Assembly: GCF_002878395.1 (NCBI RefSeq)
Contig: NC_061115.1
Coordinates: forward strand, 91,757,755-91,821,754
Length of the DNA: 64,000 nt
Origin: Capsicum annuum
Taxonomy: Eukaryota; Streptophyta; Magnoliopsida; Solanales; Solanaceae
Reading direction: 5' to 3'
Below are positions 44,481 to 54,191 of this stretch, piece after piece. Every line of letters begins with the position of its first letter. Position 1 is the stretch's first letter. The position numbers and the translations under genes were made by a program. Below the pieces are notes generated by a model. It saw nothing but the letters and a program-made list of their open reading frames with translations. It had not been told where the DNA came from and made no database searches.

Positions 44481-45729
44481 ATGAGGTTTTCTTTTGGGTA
44501 CGTAAAGCAAAGAAACAATCTATGGAACTTCAAGTGATATCGGCGATTGATGTTAAATTTGAGAAGGTGAATGAGGAGGCCCTTGAGGACCCTACATGAT
44601 AACATAGGAAGACATCGTGTTACGACGTAAACTAAGGCGCTATGTGGAAAGAAACCTATAAATGCCATAAAAATGGCTCATATCATTTATTTCTATTTGT
44701 GTAGTGAAGATTTTAGCTTTGGCAAATAAATAACCCATGCATTTGTGGAACTATCAAGTGCATCGGATGAACTTAAAAAGTTAAAAGTGTGGAATTTTTG
44801 CACTGTGAACTGAATAGGGGAAAATCTGTCCAAATGTGAAATGAACTGAACAAGGGAAAATAGGGGTGCATAAATGCCCTCAATTACTGTGATCGTGGTC
44901 CCTAGGCTATGATTACGGTCACCCATGTGTCTGCGATTGCGGCTACCTCTGTTATATGACCATCTAAATCTTCATTTCCCTTACACTCTCTTTTCAACTT
45001 GTCTCTCTGATTGACCCATTTCTAGCTAAGTTTCTAATAGCATTCTCATATCCCTCTTGCATCACTTATCTAGTAGGTATCTTAAATATATGATTTGATT
45101 ATTGAAGAAAGGACATAAGATACATATTGTAGAGAAGGCCCAAATTTATGATTTTCATGCTTAAATGGTAGTCAATTATGTTTGTGTGGTGTTTCAATGC
45201 TATAACATAGTGTGCACACAAGTGTGGAAGTGTTGAGAACCCAAAAATGTGTGTAAAATTGAGACAAATAAAGATTTCACAAAAAGTGATTGAGATATTA
45301 CCCAACTAAGTGTTCACTAATGGGTCTTACATTTTAAGGGCATAATCGAGTACCTAGTAGTCTCTTTCAGTAGTTTTAATGTGAATTCTTGTTATAGAAC
45401 ATGCTTGGGGCATAGAACTTGAAAGTTTTGAACACGGGAAATGGGTTTGACACGGTCTCAGATACCACAATTACAGTCATCGGGACCACAATCACGGCAG
45501 CACGGTTGCACCTCTATGGCTCGCAATTATAGTGATCGAGTGTGATTTTCTGCCCTATACAAACATCCTGCACTTTAAATTTTTGTCCAAACACCACCAA
45601 GCAACTATCCAATGAGCTTTAGTGAATAATATAGCATAGTTTGTGCTTAAAAATATCAATGACCAATATGTTGTGTTGTATGTTGTTTTTTAGAATAATC
45701 TCATGGAAAAATACAACCACATTTGATTC
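44481..45729 (+). other. Inter-ORF region with post-pol motif and internal copies of the U3 words
   Basis: The post-pol Athila/Tat motif is recognisable at 44622-44658 (acgacgtaaactaaggcgct, then worn). Two clusters of the LTR-type words occur at 44880-44955 (ctgtgatcgtggtc, gattacggtc, gcgattgcggc) and 45465-45550 (acagtcatcgggaccacaat, cacggcagcacgg, gatcgagtgtgatt). The first is followed by TTATATGA at 44952-44959. These could form an internal promoter for the accessory ORF at 45730, or be a relic of captured LTR DNA. No protein domain is seen. Confidence 0.55.
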
Positions 45730-46450
45730 ATGGCACTCAAGTTCCACACTAACTACTATGGTGATCTTTCAAGAATAAAGATGCTCTCAGAGAGAGGAGT
45801 ATGCTTAGATAATATGCCAGAATAGCTTCTGACATTTCATGACAGGCTTGAGGCTACAGGTTGGCGGTTTTTTGCACTTGATTCATGCAAGGCAAATAAG
45901 AAATAGGTCAATGAATTCTATGCCAACCTTAGCATAGTCTCTTTCTCAGATCCATCCAACATGACTATCAAGATCTGGTGGAAAACAGTGAACTTTGGGG
46001 AGTAAAATTAATGTTATCTATGGGTTCCCAAATGCAAACATAGGTGAGTTTAAAGAAAAAAGGTGTGAGCCGAGAAGCTGGTTGGAAAAATGATTGTGTC
46101 CAGAAAGAAAGTCTAATGGAAGGAAACCAAGAGCAACATCCACATGAATTACATTACTTTTGAGGCTCGGATTTAGTTGAACATCATATGTAGCCGAGTC
46201 TCCCCTTGCACCCACGGGACATCAGTCCCATATTTGCGAGCTCGAATGGTCGTGTACATTATAGATGACATTCCTTTGAATATTGGTCAGCTCGTGGTTT
46301 CTGATATAAAATTCTTCAAGAACTAAGGCGGTACGCATCTCTTCTTACCCTCTTTGATTGTTGAGCTTTGTAGGAGAGCTGGGGTTGAAGAATACTCTAG
46401 AGATACTTGGGTGCACCCTGGTACCCCCATTTATTAGTTAAGAATTTGAG
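45730..46450 (+). pseudogene. Accessory 'plant transposon protein' ORF
   Basis: From ATG at 45730: MALKFHTNYYGDLSRIKMLS, LTFHDRLEATGWRFFALDSC, VNEFYANLSIVSFSDPS. After a slip: NVIYGFPNANIGEF, then EARI-stop-LNIICSRVSP, RARMVVYIIDDIPLNIGQLV, LPSLIVELCRRAGVEE. The landmarks GW...EFYANL, (W)L(N/K)I(I/V)CSR, R...(I/L)Y...(P)LN(I/V)G and L(I/V)xxLCRRAGV are those of the 'putative plant transposon protein' domain common in Solanaceae. Its molecular role is unknown to me. In Athila relatives an env-like ORF occupies this place; I see no clear membrane segments here. Stops at about 45811 and 45910. Confidence 0.8.
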
Positions 46451-48753
46451 AAGAGGGCACACCAGGAAAAATCAATAAGAGAAAGATAAAATTAGAGAGG
46501 TCGACATGTAAAGAGCCTGAGTCTTATAATCTATCCACCACTGGGCCTCTTAATGATATTAGAGTTGATATTACATCTATTGAGGAGCTCATGTTAAGTT
46601 TACCCCAAGGACTGGGAGAGTCCTACACCGCTCGACATTCATATGTGTCAAAGGCCAGTAATGCAAGTATCAAGAGAACTAGAATAAGTAGGGAGCTACT
46701 ATTACTAGGCTTGAGAAAACCAAACCATCCTTAGCGGTGTCACATCATGATATTTGGGTTGCATATGAAAAGCTAGTCATAAAGGAGAAGAAGAGAGATA
46801 GATTCTTCATTAAGATATGGAAGGGATAAAGATCCTTTGGAATGTCTTAAAACCTTGTGATCCATATCCTTCCTCCTAAGTGGAGAGTGATAATAAGGCC
46901 CAAGCCAAGTGGTCCAATCTGGAGGAGGCTGATGATGATGCAAAGTCTGAGAGTGATAGCAGCTCTTGTTGCAGTTTTAGGGAGCACCTTTATCTCTCCT
47001 TATGCTTGATTATTTATGCAATGAGGACACTGCTATCTTTTTAGTTGGGGGTGCCTGTCTTTGTATTCATTTGATTTAAGCCTATACTATTGATATTTTT
47101 GGATATTTTATGGTTCTTTTTGATTATTTTTATTTTTATTTGGGTTATAATATTTGGACACTCTGTGGTGCCGACATTTCCATGGATTAGTTATTATGTC
47201 CTCAGATTTCTACTGTATCTTTATTTTACTTAAGGAAATATCAGGTGAGTTTTTCCCTATGATAGATTAAGTGACGACATTCTTAAGAGGATAGCATTGT
47301 GATTGGGTTTTGATCCATGGATACAGGGGAAGTCTAAGTCCTCATTACATCAGTCATAAATGCAAGGGAATTTTGAGTACCTATAGCATTCAAATTTTGG
47401 GATCACATTTATACCTATGGCGAACATCGAGTAGCCATATGTTGGTTGGATCAGATGAAAACCATAATGTGAGATCAAAGGCTTGGGTTAGTACAATAAT
47501 TAGCAAATTGTGCGTGGTACAAATGCAAAGTAAACACCCCCTCTTTGTCCAAACTTTTTCAAAAATCAAGGGCATGGACGTGAGCAACCTTGTAACAAAA
47601 CTTGTTCCTATTTTTGTCTCTAGAGGAAGGGGCAATTAAGCCTTCTTGGAAAATTTTGCATGCCGTGTGTGGTGAGGTTATTTGTCAAAATCTTATATGT
47701 ACTTGTACCATATATAAATTTTCCCATTAGTGTCTCAATGCTAAGTTTGATTGTACTTGGTTGGGGAGATGATCGTAGGATATCTTTGTGACATTGGAAG
47801 TTCACTTAAGCCTAAAAAGCCTACCCTTGCATAGATGTTATCCCTATTCTCCAAATTTGAGCCTTTAGACCTTTTTGTCAAATACATTGCAAGCTGTGAG
47901 CCTTTCAATCTTAATTCTTTTTTTGAACCCTACCCTCCTTGAACTTAAAATTGCAACTTGAGGCTAAAAGCCGAATTAGGGTTGGTGATGATTGAAAGAG
48001 GTAACTTTGGGCCACGAAGTTGTAAGTGAGTGTGTATAATCTTAAGTAGGGATAAAAAATGAATAAGAAAAGGAAAGGATCCAAAAAAGTAAAGAAAAGC
48101 ACAAAGGGTGCAAGAAAAAGAAATGAAAAGAAAATGGGTGAACCAAGGAAATAAAAAGTAGGCACATATATAAAGAGTGAAAACAAAAGAAGTGGTCCAT
48201 GATACAAAAATTGGATGGAATGGTGTGATATAGTAATTCAAGGAGTGTATAGAAATGTTATTCTTAAAAGATATCTTACCCTACCCCGAATCTATGTTAC
48301 AAGCTCAAACAGCCCTTCGTGATTTCCAACCAAGTATTTTCATTATAGTGGCAATTGAAAATAGGGGCAAGCCTATGGCATGGTACTTGTTAGCATCGAT
48401 AATTCTTGAGAGAGAGAGTGTGTTTGACAATTAAATTCCTTATTGCATAATTGATGACTTGGTGTGTGAAATTTTTTTCTTGTGAGGAGGCATATATATG
48501 AGTCGAGGTAGAGTATTAGTGATTGTTCCATGGTTACTCTATAAAGTCTTTTGCATCCTTGAAAAATCACATTTTATGTTGAGGGGTGTTGTGAAAATAG
48601 TTTTGCCCATGTTTGAAGAGCTAAATGGTGGTATTAACTAAGCTTGAAGTTATTATGATCATTTGGGTCATTCAATGTGGGCATAAATATGCATAGTTTT
48701 ATGGTAAGAGGTAGTGTTGCTTGAGGAAAAGCAAAGCTTTAAGTTGGGGGTGT
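46451..48753 (+). other. 3' noncoding region of the pol-less element
   Basis: After a Ser/Arg-rich tail of the accessory ORF (to about 46990) no domain is seen. AGTTGGGGGTG at 47043-47053 resembles the true polypurine tract AAGTTGGGGGTGT at 48741-48753. A strongly purine-rich stretch (A and G almost only) lies at about 48045-48185; the hydrophobic minus-strand frames at 47911-48241 arise from it. The plus frame 47310-47639 (109 residues) has no known motif. Confidence 0.6.
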
Positions 48754-50179
48754 TGATGAGCGGTGAATTTACCACTCATTTGCACTCGACATTCGAGCAC
48801 ATTGTCATGATTTAAATGTATAAATGAGACATATGTAAGATTAAATGCACTAATATCCACATTATGCAAGCATACAGGTTATGAGATGGAAAGATGAGGA
48901 CTTAAGCTAAAATGGAACAAAAGAAGAGAAAGAAAGGGCAGCTGGAAGACCTAGAACAGAAACAGGCCTCAGTTACTGCCATCGGGATTTGAGGGATGCG
49001 ATCACGGCCAATAAAGAAGGTTAGCAACTGCGGTCACATTGATCTACCTAAGATCGCGGTCTGATCGAGTGTGACCGCCATAACGCGGGATTAGGCCCTG
49101 GGGCAGTTTTATAATTTTCAGCAGTCGACCCCAAATCCCTTAAAATCTTAAAACACTTTCCCATTTTGGCATTCTAGAGACTATCAACACTTTGAATTTG
49201 AAATTGAAACCCTAAATTGGGCTAGAATTGTAAATTTGACTTGGAGATTTAGATTTTGGTATTTGTGAAGAATGGATGTCTTGAATAATCCTTCTGGTAT
49301 ATGTTTCTTTCTTTTCTTCATGAGTAGCTAAATCTTTTAGTCTTGGGATTATGTTGAACTAAGGTGTAATTATTTGTGGGTTGTGATGTATTTGTGCATA
49401 TTCTAGTTAGTTGATAATGGGTTCTACTATTGTTTGACTAAATTGGCTGGGATTTGTTGTTGAAAGCCCCAAATACTCAAAATAGGTTTGTGGGTGAAAA
49501 CCCCAAACTCTTGAAAGCTCAAACCATCCTTGAAAGAGGGATTTAGGTGAACTTTTGAAACCCACATCATTCTTGAAAGAGGGATGTGAGAACCAAGGCA
49601 ATAGTAGACAATGAATGGATTTAACTTACTAATTCTTACTATCTTTGACATTAGAGTGAGTATAAAGTTGACTACTTCTTGGGTATCTTCCTAGAAATAG
49701 GGTTACCTAATTGAGGTACTAGGTGAATATAATTAAAACACTTGTTAGGTATCCAAAAGGTTCAATAGGTGAAATTCTTAAGGTTTTGTTGACAAGGTAG
49801 CCTCAAGGACTCTAGACCTAGCCTACCTATTGTTAATAAGTAGCATGTGCACCAAATCTACACTTATCCGTACCTAATTTTCCCTTAGGTAGACACAATC
49901 CCAAGATTCTCTTTATATCGAAGTTAAATTACAATTGTTGTGTAGTTCACAAAATTGAGTTACTATTGACACACAGTCTCCTAAATCCAAACCCCCCTCC
50001 CCCCCATTTTAAATCATGTTTTTACTCTATTTGCACTTCAGGTGATTTCTTAGTAAGTGTTAAGACCTATAAGACTAGAATTCTACTTTTCACTCCTTGT
50101 GGATTCGACCTCAACAAGAGTTGATATATTGACAATGACCATCCTATACTACTTCATCTAGTACGGGTGAGCGTTATCA
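48754..50179 (+). repeat. 3' LTR of the pol-less Athila-like element
   Basis: Starts TGATGAGCGGTGAATTTACC after the polypurine tract and ends GCGTTATCA at 50179, next to CATAC. It carries the word array (48968-49095), 'agttttataatttt' TATA-like box near 49105 and CATGAGTAGCTAAAT at 49319-49333. It matches the left LTR with scattered changes. Confidence 0.92.
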
Positions 50180-50184
50180 CATAC
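50180..50184 (+). other. Target-site duplication CATAC, right copy
   Basis: A perfect repeat of 40850-40854. Confidence 0.9.
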
Positions 50185-50985
50185 CAGGGACTAAGCTTTC
50201 CTTTCTTACCAAATTGCATCTCACCCTTCATAGGATACATCTTCAAGAATACCCAATCACCAACATTAAACTCCGAATCCCTACGCCTTACATCCACTTA
50301 GGACTTTTCGTGACTTTGAGCGTCTTTCAACCTATCACGAATCACCTTTACCTTCTCCAAGGCTTGGTGAACCAAATCAGGGCCAACCACTCAATAGGAA
50401 AATGATACATCCTACCATAAAACGCCTCAAAAGGACCCATGCCAATTCTAGAATGGTAACTATTGTTATAGGCAAACTCAATTAAAGGCAAGTAGTCTTA
50501 CCAATTACCACCATAATCAATCACACAAGCACACAACATATCTTTCATTGTTTGAATAGTCCTCTCCGCTTGTCTATCCATCTGTAGGTGGAAAGTGGTA
50601 CTAAGTCACACCTTAGTTCCCAAATCTTTTTAAAATAACTTCCAAAAGTGAGATGAGAATGGAGTACCACGATCCGAGATGGTAGAAATCGGAGCACCGC
50701 ACAACTTCACAAACTCCACAAGATACAACTTAGCATAATCCTCTGTCGAGTAATTAGTCCTCACGAGTAAGAAGTGAGCCGACTTGGCCATTCTATCCAC
50801 AATTACCCAAATAGAATCACATTGATTCTGAGATAGGGGAAGACCGGTGACAAAATCCATATTAATTGCCTCCCACTTCCATTTAGGCAACTTAATCTCT
50901 TGGTACAAACCTCTGGGCCTCATGTGCTCAGCTACCACTTGTTTACAAACTATACACTTAGCCACATAAGTAGCCACTTATCACT
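50185..50985 (-). pseudogene. Integrase of element G (zinc end, core and start of C-terminal region)
   Basis: The minus-strand open block 50977-50630 reads MATYVAKCIVCKQVVAEHMR (zinc CX2C), NMDFVTGLPLSQNQCDSIWV (first catalytic Asp), DRMAKSAHFL and TISDRGTPFSSHFWK (second Asp). The Glu region (ERTI-like, QTMKDM) follows at about 50575-50545. The C-terminal DVRRRDSEFNVGDWVFLKMY and KGEMQFGKKGKLS are near 50300-50195. The sequence stops at the CATAC insertion site and continues at 40854. One of the cleaner integrases of the window. Confidence 0.9.
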
Positions 50986-50999
50986 TTATATTATTCCAC

Positions 51000-51390
51000 C
51001 AATAGAGCTCACTAGGATCATGATACATCTTCGTAGAACTGGGATGAGTAGCATAATGAGATCCAAGAGCTTCGACCAAAAACCACGGCTAATAACTCCA
51101 AATCATGAGTAGGGTAGTTCTTTTCATGAATTTTCAATTCCCTAGAAGTAGAGTCTACCACCTTACGATGTTGTATCAATACACAACCAAGCGCAACATG
51201 AGAAGCATCTCAATACACCACAAAACTCTTATTACCCTTGGGCAAGGTCAAAACTGGAGCCAAAGCCAATTTATCTTTCAACTTCTCAAAACTACCCTTA
51301 CATGCATCCGACCATAAGAACTTGACCTTCTACTATGTAAACTTAGTCAATGAAGCAGCTATCGTCAAAAAAATTTCCCCAAATATCCTA
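51000..51390 (-). pseudogene. RNase H domain of element G
   Basis: On the minus strand: [38 protein letters not shown] (about 51265-51165), then [22 protein letters not shown] residues near 51140-51095. The position between RT and integrase and the DAS motif (catalytic Asp) identify it. A stop precedes the motif. The plus-strand frames at 50900-51317 are antisense. Confidence 0.82.
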
Positions 51391-52260
51391 ATAGTAACCG
51401 GTTAAACCCAAGAACCTCTGAATATCAATTGGAGTTGTAGGCCACTTCTTAACTGCCGCTACCTTTTGTGGATCCACCATGATCCCTTCACTAGAGATAA
51501 CATGACCAAGAAAAGTCACATCCTTATACCAAAACTTACACTTAGAGAACTTGGCAAAGAAATGATGATCCTTTAAGGTTTGCAACATAGCACAGAGGTA
51601 ATCGACATGATCTACCTCACTCTTAGAATATACCAAGATATCATCAATAAAAATAATGACAAATAAATCCAAGAATGAATGGAAGACCCTATTCATCAAG
51701 TCCATCAATACCGTCGGGGCATTGGCCAATACAAAGGACATAACTAGGAACTTATAGTGACCATACCGGGTCCTGAAGATAGTCTTAGGGATATCCACTT
51801 CCCTAATCTTAAGCTGATGATAACCCAACCTAAGATCAATCTTAGAAAAACACTTTGCACCCTAAAGTTGATCAAACAAATCATCGATCCTCAAAAGAGG
51901 ATACTTATTCTTTATGGTCACCTTGTTCAACTGACAATAATCAATACACATTTGAAGAAAACTATCAATCTTATGCAAAAACAACATGGGAGCACCCCAA
52001 GAAGACACGCTAGGCCAAATAAAACCTTTATCTAAGAGATCCTTCAATTGCTTCTTAAGATCTTTTAACTCAGCCAGAGCTATTTTATATGGAGGGATAG
52101 GGATTAGACCAACTATCCAGAATAAGATCAATCTCGAAATTAATTTTCCTATTGAGAGGAATACCAGAAAGGTTATCAGGAAAAACCTCAGGAAACTAAT
52201 TAAACATAGGAATGAATTCTAGAGAGGGACCTTCCGAGTTAAAATTTTAAACCCAGACCA
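51388..52260 (-). pseudogene. Reverse transcriptase of element G
   Basis: Two minus-strand open blocks. 52131-51862 carries [37 protein letters not shown] and [20 protein letters not shown]. After a stop, 51828-51388 carries [32 protein letters not shown] and the catalytic FIDD at 51651-51640 ([13 protein letters not shown]), then [20 protein letters not shown] and [11 protein letters not shown]. Both catalytic Asp are intact. One stop (after FDQL, near 51862) and a few changed residues (YCQLN for YRQLN) are the only visible damage in the core. The lead-in [19 protein letters not shown] is at about 52200-52140. Confidence 0.92.
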
Positions 52261-52700
52261 AATGATACAAACACCCCTTAGAAATTAATTTTTTAGCTTT
52301 AAGATAAGAGATGAGCCTTCTCTTAGGCACTAAAGAACCTCATTTCCATACAATAACCAGCTCATTAGAGAAATTAAACGTGATTGTAGGGTCCAACAAT
52401 CTAAGAAGGCATAGCACGAATGTAACTAATCCATCTCTAGAATAATATCAAAATCAACCATATCCAACTCTTCCAAATCCATAAGAGTTTTTTTACCATC
52501 AATAGCTACCACACACACCTTATAGACTCTTTTAACAACCACAGAGTCTCCAATCGGGGTAAAATAGAAAAAGGAACCGATAGACACTCAAGACCAAAAC
52601 TAAAATGAACAGCCATAAATTGGGTCACATAGAACAGAGTGGACCCTGGATCAACTAAATAACACACATCATAGGAGAAAAGTTTCAACATACCCATTAC
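52261..52700 (-). pseudogene. Aspartic protease of element G
   Basis: The minus-strand open block 52697-52506 reads MGMLKLFSYDVCYLVDPGST, LFYVTQFMAVHFSFGLECLS and VPFSILPRLETLWLLKESIR. The catalytic D-P-G-S lies at 52652-52641. A frame slip near 52545 separates it from the continuation (DLEELDMVDFDIIL-like, about 52475-52435). The family order FSYDV...DPGS...D(F/I)ILGMD is kept, so this is the best-preserved protease active site among the gypsy elements here. Confidence 0.88.
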
Positions 52701-52739
52701 AACATGGGGAGATGCCTTAGAATCTTAGCGAGATGCAAG

Positions 52740-53981
52740 AGCATATAATCTATTCCGACCAGTGTCGGTACCAGAAGTAGAAGCAGCGCCCTTTTATGCA
52801 AGAGCAGATGAAGAGCCAATAGGGACCCTGTTAGCCCCAAAAGTCATCCTAGTAGGACATTCACACTACATATGAGAACTTTGACCATAATAAAAACACC
52901 TATCCTTCTTTTTTGCATAGAATCCATGGTGCAACTTTCTATAAAATCTCCAGAGAGGGTGGGATAGAGCCTACTAAGCCCTATTAGCTAGATAATGGAC
53001 ACCTTGTACCTGGAATCCACCATAAAATTAAGATAGATGATCACCCGATGGCTTTGAGTAAGGAGTACTAGCCGAGGAGAAAGAACCCAAACTTCCTCAC
53101 TTTTTCCTTAAACACTTACCACCATCTTACCGCTTTGCTCAAAAGGCCTAAATTTCTTCCCCTGTCTTTCACAAAACCCAACCTGTCTCTTTTTCTATTG
53201 ATCCACTTGTTACACGACTAACTAAGAGATATCCAAATATTTAATCAATAAATCCACCTTTCTCTAAAGCACCAACTCACGGAATAATCCCAAAGCAAAC
53301 TTATGCATTCTAGCCCTCATGATAGAAAACAACTCATTAGCATACCTAGACAACTGATGAAACTTTAAGGCATACTCCTTAACAGACATTCTATCTTACT
53401 TTAAATTCACAAACTCTTTTCCTTTCTTTTCTTTAACTCTTAAAGAAAGAAATGGTCCAAGAAGGCACTAAAGTTATCCTCCCACATGGTAGCACTAGTA
53501 TCTTCACCTCTTGATTGTCCCCACTCTTCGTACCATTAGTATACCATTTCTTTCAATTGGTAGGAACCAAACTCAACACCTTCAACCTCTGAAGCATGTA
53601 TAATCCTGAAGATTTTTGCTATTTCATTAATTAAACTTTGAGGATCCTACTCAACCTTGGAAAAATTAAACATATGAGGATGAAACCTCATGAACTAGCC
53701 AACCCTTGTAGCTTCAGAAGATAGAGCGACTATAGTACCACGCTCAAGATGTGAAACCACCAACTGTGTCAATGGAGTAATGGAATGATAGAACTCAGCA
53801 TTGGTAGCATCCCCTTGAGGTGACTGAGGTGAGGACAAGAGAAAATTTGTGGAACTCTAAGATAATCAAGAACCAAACCCCTAGACTAGGTTCGGACTCC
53901 ATAAGTATAGTGTGTCCCATCAAAATTATCCCCAATCGAGATGGAAAGGTTTGTAGGAACTTCAGATCTTCTTAGAGACAT
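52740..53981 (-). pseudogene. gag: Gag of element G
   Basis: The minus-strand start at 53981 reads MSLRRSEVPTNLSISIGDNF. Further blocks: VRxFMRFHPHMFNF (about 53700), IHASEVEGVEFGSYQLKEMV (about 53600-53540), KEYALKFHQLSRYANELF and MRARMHKFALGLF (53380-53290). A zinc-knuckle remnant CFYYGQSSHM-stop-CECP at about 52900-52865 has the second Cys changed to Tyr. Stops and slips throughout. The protease follows in the same orientation. Confidence 0.82.
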
Positions 53982-54175
53982 GATTTGATAGACGAGCAAA
54001 CAAAAGTCATAAGAATCCAAGATCTTAGACTCTATAGCTCAAAATAAGACAACAAGAAAGTGAAACATTCCTAAATCCCTCATAGCCAAAAGTCTTATAA
54101 GGGTGGCACTCTAAACACCCATAAAAGTAACTCTATTCGACATGGTTTTGGGGATACCCAACGGACCATGAACCT

Positions 54176-54188
54176 GGCTTTGATACCA
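54176..54188 (-). other. Primer-binding site of element G
   Basis: On the minus strand TGGTATCAAAGCC follows the 5' LTR end after three bases. It is an initiator Met tRNA site with one change. Confidence 0.9.
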
Positions 54189-54191
54189 ACA

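Larger units (their letters stand above)
40855..50179 (+). mobile_element. Complete Athila-like element without pol, with accessory ORF
   Basis: 9325 bases flanked by perfect CATAC duplications. LTRs of 1394 and 1426 bases, an Asp-tRNA-type primer site, gag, protease, an accessory 'plant transposon protein' ORF, long noncoding stretches and a polypurine tract. No RT, RNase H or integrase motif is present anywhere inside. It sits in element G's integrase region in the opposite orientation. It must have moved with enzymes from another Athila-type element. Confidence 0.9.

Noticed and set aside
47310..47639. 109-codon plus-strand open frame in the pol-less element
   Set aside because: No domain or compositional sign of coding, and an overlapping antisense frame of similar length exists. 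It is treated as chance in noncoding DNA.
47911..48241. Two overlapping hydrophobic minus-strand frames that look like membrane proteins
   Set aside because: They come from the complement of an A/G-rich noncoding block (Phe/Leu/Ser codons only) and show no start context or homologue pattern.
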